Source: Nitrospira sp. UBA6493
GTDB taxonomy: Bacteria; Nitrospirota; Nitrospiria; Nitrospirales; Nitrospiraceae
DNA: 55,994 nucleotides
Reading direction: 5' to 3'
NCBI GenBank assembly: GCA_002435325.1
Contig: DJMJ01000039.1
Location: 50,496-106,489 of the forward strand
The notes under the pieces were generated by a model. That model was not told the origin of the DNA and made no database searches. It was given only the letters and a program-made list of their open reading frames with translations. The translations under genes and the position numbers were made by a program. Below, in pieces: positions 50,413-55,994 of this stretch (positions are counted from its first letter, which is position 1; each line of letters starts with the position of its first letter).

Positions 50413-50524
50413 CTCAAAATGGTCTCCCGGCAAGGCCGCAAGGAATGTGAAGGCCGAGGCGCACTCCCAGTACGTTGACGCGCTCATATGACTGAGAACG
50501 GAGCTGGAAGCCATTTTCAGCTTG
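50413..50524. repeat. Short intergenic element with imperfect inverted ends
   Basis: The ends CTCAAAATGGTCTCC (about 50414-50428) and, in reverse complement, CTGAAAATGGCTTCC (50508-50522) match at 12 of 15 positions in inverted orientation and enclose about 80 bases without a gene. The form resembles a miniature inverted-repeat (REPIN or MITE-like) element. I saw no second copy in this window. Confidence 0.45.
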
Positions 50525-50527
50525 ACG

Positions 50528-51442
50528 CTAAGCGTAGGCGTGCAAGCCGGAAAGCAAGAAATTCACGCCCCAAAAGCAGAACACCACCATTAAAAATCCA
50601 AAAACGGCATAGATCGCTGCTTTATGGCCTTCCCACCCGCGCGTCATGCGTGCATGGATGTAGGCGCCGTAAATCAGCCAGACGATCAGTGACCAGGTTT
50701 CCTTCGGGTCCCAGCTCCAGTAACCGCCCCAGGCATAATTCGCCCACATGGCGCCAAGAATAATCCCGAAAGCCAGCAACGGAAAACCGATGGTGATTGC
50801 CTTGTAACCTAGCTCATCAATGGTCTCGAGATCAGGAAAGGCCGCGTAAAACCCGGTCGTCTTGCCTTTTAGCTCAGCCCGTTCTTTGAAGAGGTACATG
50901 AGCCCGAGCCCGCCGGCCATGGCAAAGGCGGCATAACTCGTCAAAGTCACAGACACATGAATGTAGATCCAATAGCTATTGAGTGCCGGCACCAGCGGTT
51001 CGGCTGTCTGATAGCGATAAGGCAAGAGCGACGCCGCCCCCATCGCAATGAACCCGATTCCGACGACGAACGCGCCGACCGCCTTAATCTTGTAGCGCAA
51101 TTCCAGAATAACGTAGCCGAGAATAATGGCCCACGACACATAGGCCATCGCTTCAAACTGATTCGACCAGGGGGCAAACGTGCCGGAATGCTCCATGCGC
51201 TCGAACGCGCGGGTGAACAGCGCCCCGGTATTCACCAGCCAGCCAAAGACCGTCACCAGGGTAGCCACCTGTCCCAACTGCGTGGCCCAGGCGCCATCTC
51301 GCTCGTCGAAGTTGTCGGTGGGATGCCCCGCCGGAGCCAAGGCCATAGACGGACGGCGCGCAAACAAATATCCGATGTACAGCACGAGCGCCGCCAGGTA
51401 GAGCCAGAACGTCATATCGAACAAGAACAACGATCGCATCAT
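50528..51442 (-). CDS. ccsA: Cytochrome c biogenesis protein CcsA/ResC
   Basis: A protein of about 304 residues with some eight membrane helices and the Trp-rich heme-handling WWD motif (WGGYWSWDPKETWSLIVWL). Flanking conserved His residues are in HVSVTLTSYAAFAMAGG and GAYIHARMTRG. With ResB it forms the system II heme exporter and cytochrome c synthase at the inner membrane. The ATG at 51442 is chosen because GGAGG lies eight bases upstream; a GTG at 51448 is less likely. It lies 82 bases after resB. Confidence 0.92.
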   Translation of the reverse strand: MMRSLFLFDMTFWLYLAALVLYIGYLFARRPSMALAPAGHPTDNFDERDGAWATQLGQVATLVTVFGWLVNTGALFTRAFERMEHSGTFAPWSNQFEAMAYVSWAIILGYVILELRYKIKAVGAFVVGIGFIAMGAASLLPYRYQTAEPLVPALNSYWIYIHVSVTLTSYAAFAMAGGLGLMYLFKERAELKGKTTGFYAAFPDLETIDELGYKAITIGFPLLAFGIILGAMWANYAWGGYWSWDPKETWSLIVWLIYGAYIHARMTRGWEGHKAAIYAVFGFLMVVFCFWGVNFLLSGLHAYA

Positions 51443-51523
51443 GATCACGTCCTCCGTCTATCGTCTGCGCAGCCTTCTGCGCTTGCCTATCATACCCAAG
51501 AAGAGGCCTCAGCCGCCACCCGC

Positions 51524-52960
51524 TCACGCCTTGAACGTCTGAATCTTCTCCGTCAGCTTGCGGAACTCCTTATTGAAATCGATTTGACTCTTATGGGTCG
51601 TACCGCCAATGTGCACCACGACGCCGGTGGGCGTCGGCACGATCTTCGTCCAAATCCGCCGATGGAAAATGAACGAGGAGAGGGTGATCCCCACCACGAT
51701 CATCGTACACCCGGTCCACACGACGTTGATCCCCGGATTCTTGGCGATCTGCAAGCCGGTAAACTTCCGCGGCTTATACCCGACCAACTCGAATTGGTAC
51801 TTGGAATCTTTGATTTCAAACAAATCCGGGAACTGCTGGAACAGCCAGGGAGTCGCCTGTACCGAATCGCGCTCGGTCAGAACGAGCTTGATCGCCGGGT
51901 TGGCGTGCTCAATCGTCTTGGAATAGACTTTTTTCTCCGTAGAGTTGAAGGCAAAATCCGCCACAAAGTCCGTAATCGACAGTTTGAGATTGAGGTCGGT
52001 CAGCGCCTGCTCCTTTTGCCATTCGAGATCGACCGTCTTCAGAACCTTGTCCGTTTCCTTATCCTTGATATTGATGCGGGCGACTTCCACCTGATCCCAC
52101 GCATCGCCATAGCTGGATTGATAGAACCAAATACCGTTGTACACCAGCGGATCGTTAACCGTAATGGTCTTCGTGGCCTTCGCCTGCCCGCCCTCCAGCA
52201 CCGTCAGCGTACTGTTATAGGACTTGACCGAGCCATTTTCGTGATAGTCGATCCAAAACTTATCGACCTTCAGATCGAAGTTGCCGCGCGGAATATGGTA
52301 TGTCTGGCCTTCCAGACAGACGCCGAACTCCTGAAACCCATAATAGCTGCCGAGCAAACCACCAAGCACAATCACCGTCGCGCTCAGGTGCGCCATGTGG
52401 GCGCCGACCCGGCCCATCACCCCTTTGGTCGCATAGACGGTGACCTCGCCCGGTTCGTTCTTTGCCAGGACCCGATAGCCTTTTGACACGAAGTGCTGAA
52501 CGAGACTCTGAGCGACCGACTCCTTGGTGTTCTCGACGGGAATCTCGGCCTGCTGCTTCAGGTTCTTGACGAACGCCATTGTGACGCCCACCTTGTCCTG
52601 CTTCATCGAGCGCCACACGGAAGGAAACCGCTTGTAGAAACAGGTGAGGGAGTTCACACACAAGAGACCGAGCAGGCTGGTAAACCACCAGGTGTGATAG
52701 ACGTCCGTAAACCCGAGCCGGAGAAACCACCGATAGGCGTTCTCCCCGTATTCCTGGATATAGACCTCGGCCCGCTCGCCTTGCTGGATCACGGTCCCGA
52801 TCGTGGCGGTAATCGCGATAAAGAGGAAGAGGAAAATAGCGAGTTTGACCGATGCGAAAAAATCGACCAACTCGCGGGAAAATTCGTCCCAGCCTAATCC
52901 CGGAGTCGATGGACGCGGAGGGGCCGGTTCCGTAGGGAGGGCATCAGTTTGACTATTCAT
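51524..52960 (-). CDS. resB: Cytochrome c biogenesis protein ResB/CcsB
   Basis: A protein of about 478 residues with four membrane helices and a large periplasmic domain between the third and the fourth, as in ResB/Ccs1. Family marks include the opening FFASVKLAIFLFLFIAITATIGTV, HTWWFTSLLGLLCVNSLTCFYKRFP and the later GAHMAHLSATVIVLGGLLGS with the conserved His. The ATG at 52960 has GGAG 12 bases upstream; the longer frame to 53056 is rejected. It is partner to CcsA and would attach heme to the many CXXCH proteins of the respiratory operon. Confidence 0.92.
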   Translation of the reverse strand: MNSQTDALPTEPAPPRPSTPGLGWDEFSRELVDFFASVKLAIFLFLFIAITATIGTVIQQGERAEVYIQEYGENAYRWFLRLGFTDVYHTWWFTSLLGLLCVNSLTCFYKRFPSVWRSMKQDKVGVTMAFVKNLKQQAEIPVENTKESVAQSLVQHFVSKGYRVLAKNEPGEVTVYATKGVMGRVGAHMAHLSATVIVLGGLLGSYYGFQEFGVCLEGQTYHIPRGNFDLKVDKFWIDYHENGSVKSYNSTLTVLEGGQAKATKTITVNDPLVYNGIWFYQSSYGDAWDQVEVARINIKDKETDKVLKTVDLEWQKEQALTDLNLKLSITDFVADFAFNSTEKKVYSKTIEHANPAIKLVLTERDSVQATPWLFQQFPDLFEIKDSKYQFELVGYKPRKFTGLQIAKNPGINVVWTGCTMIVVGITLSSFIFHRRIWTKIVPTPTGVVVHIGGTTHKSQIDFNKEFRKLTEKIQTFKA

Positions 52961-53325
52961 GTTGATATATTTCTCCCCCTTCGACAAATTCCATCGCATA
53001 TAGAAGATGCGGTCCCAGCCCTTCCCCCGAAGAGCGGAACGCACCCACCCACCCATCTGCGCGACGCCTGTCGATGTGGGGTATTGCCGTTGCTGAAGTG
53101 CGCCTAAGTCCGCGAAAATTTGATCATCTTACAAGTGGATTTCATCGAGAGTCAAGCAAGTCTGCTAGAGAGCGAGAGGACGCTCACTCCATGGAAATGA
53201 TGGACAATAATGGCCATCTCCGCTAAGATTCGACAATTCTACGGAACGGACCCGTCGCCCGGCACACAGCACACCTGCGCCGACATCACGCACGGATTTC
53301 GACAACCAGAATTTAGAGGGAGCTA
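52961..53325. other. Divergent intergenic region between resB and metK
   Basis: This 365-base gap must hold promoters for both genes. I looked for a SAM-sensing riboswitch before metK and did not recognise any: the SAM-I and SAM-II cores are not visible. A short GAGCG/CGCTC hairpin occurs near 53175. The metK start has a good GGGAG site. Nothing else stands out. Confidence 0.4.
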
Positions 53326-54474
<1,149 letters not shown>

Positions 54475-54497
54475 TTTTTCGATTGGACAACCGATAG

Positions 54498-54538
54498 GAC
54501 AGCAGGCAAACGGACGATGCGTCCGTTTGCCTGCTGTC
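54498..54538 (+). terminator. Perfect 18-bp hairpin between metK and ahcY
   Basis: The arms 54498-54515 and 54521-54538 are exactly complementary (GACAGCAGGCAAACGGAC) around the loop GATGC, 23 bases after the metK stop. No T-run follows, so it may terminate weakly or protect the metK mRNA end while ahcY is still transcribed. Confidence 0.6.
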
Positions 54539-54581
54539 TGTCACGTATCATTCGTCACTCATCACTGCACTGGAGGGCTCC

Positions 54582-55838
54582 GTGGACTACGATGTGAAAG
54601 ACATTAAGCTAGCCGACCAAGGCAAACTCAAGATCGAATGGGCCGAAGCCACCATGCCGGTGCTGCGCCTCATTCGCGCACGATTCAAGCGGCAGCAACC
54701 GCTGAAGGGTGTGCGGGTCACCGCCTGTCTCCACGTCACCACGGAAACGGCGAACCTGGCCATTACCCTCAAGGCCGGCGGAGCCGATGTCCGCCTTTGC
54801 GCATCCAATCCGCTCAGCACCCAGGACGACGTGGCCGCTGCCCTTGTTCAGCATGAAGGCATTCCGACCTTTGCCATCAAGGGCGAAGACAATGCGACCT
54901 ACTACCGCCACATTGAGTCCGCCATTGCCCATCGGCCACACCTGTCAATGGATGACGGCGCCGACGTCGTTTCGCATCTGCACTCCAAGCGCAAAGAGCT
55001 GTTGCGCAACGTGATCGGCGGCACTGAAGAAACCACCACTGGCGTCATCCGGCTCCGGAGCATGGCCGAGAAGAAAGTTCTGAAGTTCCCTGTCATCTCT
55101 GTGAACGATGCCGATACCAAGCACATGTTCGATAACCGCTATGGCACGGGCCAATCCACCATGGACGGCATCATTCGCGCGACCAACCGCCTCGTGTGCG
55201 GCTCTGTCGTTGTCGTGGCTGGCTATGGCTGGTGCGGGCGAGGCATTGCCATGCGCGCCAAGGGCATGGGCGCCGATGTCGTCGTCACCGAGGTCGATCC
55301 CTTGAAAGCGCTCGAAGCCGTGATGGATGGATATCGTGTCATGCCCATGGAAGAAGCCGCCCCCATCGGCGATTTCTTCGTGACCGTCACCGGGAACTTG
55401 AAAGTCATCCGCGGCGAGCATTTCGCCAAGATGAAAGACGGCGCCATCGTCTGCAACAGCGGCCACTTCAACGTGGAACTCGATATTCCAGCCTTGGAGA
55501 AACTGGCCAAAAAGCGGAAGATCGTCCGGGACGGCGTCGAACAATTCACCTACAAGAACGGGCACCGCGTCAGCCTCCTCGGTGAAGGCCGCCTGGTCAA
55601 TCTCGCGACCGCCGAAGGCCATCCATCAAGCGTGATGGATATGAGCTTTGCCAACCAGGCCCTCAGCGCGGAATACATCGTGAAGAACTACAAGATGCTG
55701 GAGAAAAAGGTCTACCCGGTTCCCGCCGTCATCGATAAAGAAATCTCCCGGCTCAAACTCGCCGGCATGGGGGTTCATATCGACAAGCTGACGAAGGAAC
55801 AGGAAAAGTATCTGGCCAGCTGGGAAATGGGCACATAG
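54582..55838 (+). CDS. ahcY: S-adenosylhomocysteine hydrolase
   Basis: A 418-residue NAD-dependent enzyme that splits S-adenosylhomocysteine into adenosine and homocysteine. The NAD-binding GYGWCGRGIAMRAKGMGADV is near residues 213-232, and substrate-site segments CLHVTTETANLAITLKAGG and MDDGADVVSHLHSK are intact. The start is a GTG at 54582, five bases after GGAGGG. Length is typical of the bacterial family. It is paired with metK upstream and ends before a second long hairpin. Confidence 0.96.
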   Translation: MDYDVKDIKLADQGKLKIEWAEATMPVLRLIRARFKRQQPLKGVRVTACLHVTTETANLAITLKAGGADVRLCASNPLSTQDDVAAALVQHEGIPTFAIKGEDNATYYRHIESAIAHRPHLSMDDGADVVSHLHSKRKELLRNVIGGTEETTTGVIRLRSMAEKKVLKFPVISVNDADTKHMFDNRYGTGQSTMDGIIRATNRLVCGSVVVVAGYGWCGRGIAMRAKGMGADVVVTEVDPLKALEAVMDGYRVMPMEEAAPIGDFFVTVTGNLKVIRGEHFAKMKDGAIVCNSGHFNVELDIPALEKLAKKRKIVRDGVEQFTYKNGHRVSLLGEGRLVNLATAEGHPSSVMDMSFANQALSAEYIVKNYKMLEKKVYPVPAVIDKEISRLKLAGMGVHIDKLTKEQEKYLASWEMGT

Positions 55839-55845
55839 AACGCAC

Positions 55846-55884
55846 GTGCGGTGAGTGAGCACTGTCCGTGCTCACTCACCGCAC
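55846..55884 (+). terminator. Perfect 17-bp hairpin after ahcY
   Basis: The arms 55846-55862 and 55868-55884 are exactly complementary (GTGCGGTGAGTGAGCAC) around the loop TGTCC, seven bases after the ahcY stop. As with the hairpin after metK, no T-run follows. It probably ends the metK-ahcY message. Confidence 0.6.
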
Positions 55885-55994
55885 ATGCAAGACCCATCGA
55901 GTTTTCATATCGCCAGCGACACTACTACAACTGGCGCAGAAACTTACCCCACTTCTCTCGGCATATTCCTCACCTGTCGAGCCATCTGGAAATC

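Noticed and set aside
50957..52486. A 509-codon open frame on the plus strand across ccsA and resB
   Set aside because: Antisense to two recognised cytochrome c maturation genes and without any recognisable domain.
52961..53325. Possible SAM riboswitch before metK
   Set aside because: The conserved cores of the SAM-I and SAM-II classes could not be found by eye. A covariance-model search would be decisive.
54498..54538. Possible SAH riboswitch before ahcY
   Set aside because: It is a single perfect hairpin with no pseudoknot partner or conserved loop bases of that class; terminator-like or mRNA-end hairpin is simpler.

Overview
The window looks like chromosome from a Gram-negative, nitrite-oxidising or comammox-type Nitrospira (phylum Nitrospirota). 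The main reasons are an eleven-gene respiratory operon that combines a cytochrome b/Rieske module, two cytochrome bd-like subunits without a recognisable CydB, several membrane-anchored c-type cytochromes and an NxrC-like heme subunit; a system II (ResBC-type) cytochrome c maturation set; MEP-pathway isoprenoid genes; and hopanoid genes. The species assignment is an inference from gene content, since no rRNA is present. Coding density is high and the DNA is GC-rich. I see no CRISPR array, insertion sequence or rRNA.

Layout. 1-1218: two or three small unrecognised genes on the minus strand, then a 700-base stretch without a convincing gene. 1921-5486: a compact dedicated sortase system on the plus strand (OmpA-like protein, VIT-VWA substrate with an LPQTA sorting signal, class GN-like sortase). 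5514-9556: a nuclease-like protein, tRNA-Thr(CGU) with a nearby copy of its 3' end and paired GC-rich hairpins, a lipoprotein with a degenerate caspase-like domain, and a UbiA-family prenyltransferase. 9565-20963: the respiratory operon, transcribed leftwards. 21179-26899: an envelope protein, a small unknown gene with hpnH, tRNA-Cys(GCA), ispG and dxs. 27090-35033: a tightly packed, leftward operon in the order shc-hpnG-mlaE-mlaF-mlaD-mlaC-Omp85 barrel-DUF3187 barrel. 35215-40021: smc and ispH. 40159-41628: a beta-propeller lipoprotein gene cut by one in-frame TAA. 41777-46158: PhoB/PhoR-like two-component genes convergent with a Pit phosphate transporter and its DUF47 partner. 46244-48329: a FabH-type ketoacyl synthase and a BamD-like lipoprotein. 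48441-52960: ccdA, two TlpA/ResA thioredoxins, ccsA and resB. 53326-55838: metK and ahcY, each followed by a long perfect hairpin.

How the parts fit. Dxs, IspG and IspH make isoprenoid precursors. Shc cyclises squalene to hopene, HpnH adds adenosyl from SAM, and HpnG removes adenine. The Mla-type ABC transporter and two outer-membrane barrels in the same transcription unit as shc and hpnG suggest, as an inference, a dedicated route for moving hopanoids or other lipids between the membranes. This is the most interesting candidate for an undescribed system here. The cytochrome maturation genes at the right end would supply the many CXXCH proteins of the respiratory operon. MetK and AhcY supply SAM and clear SAH.

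All calls come from reading the sequence and from family knowledge; no database search was run. Start codons were moved inward where a ribosome binding site, signal peptide or overlap with the upstream gene supported it.
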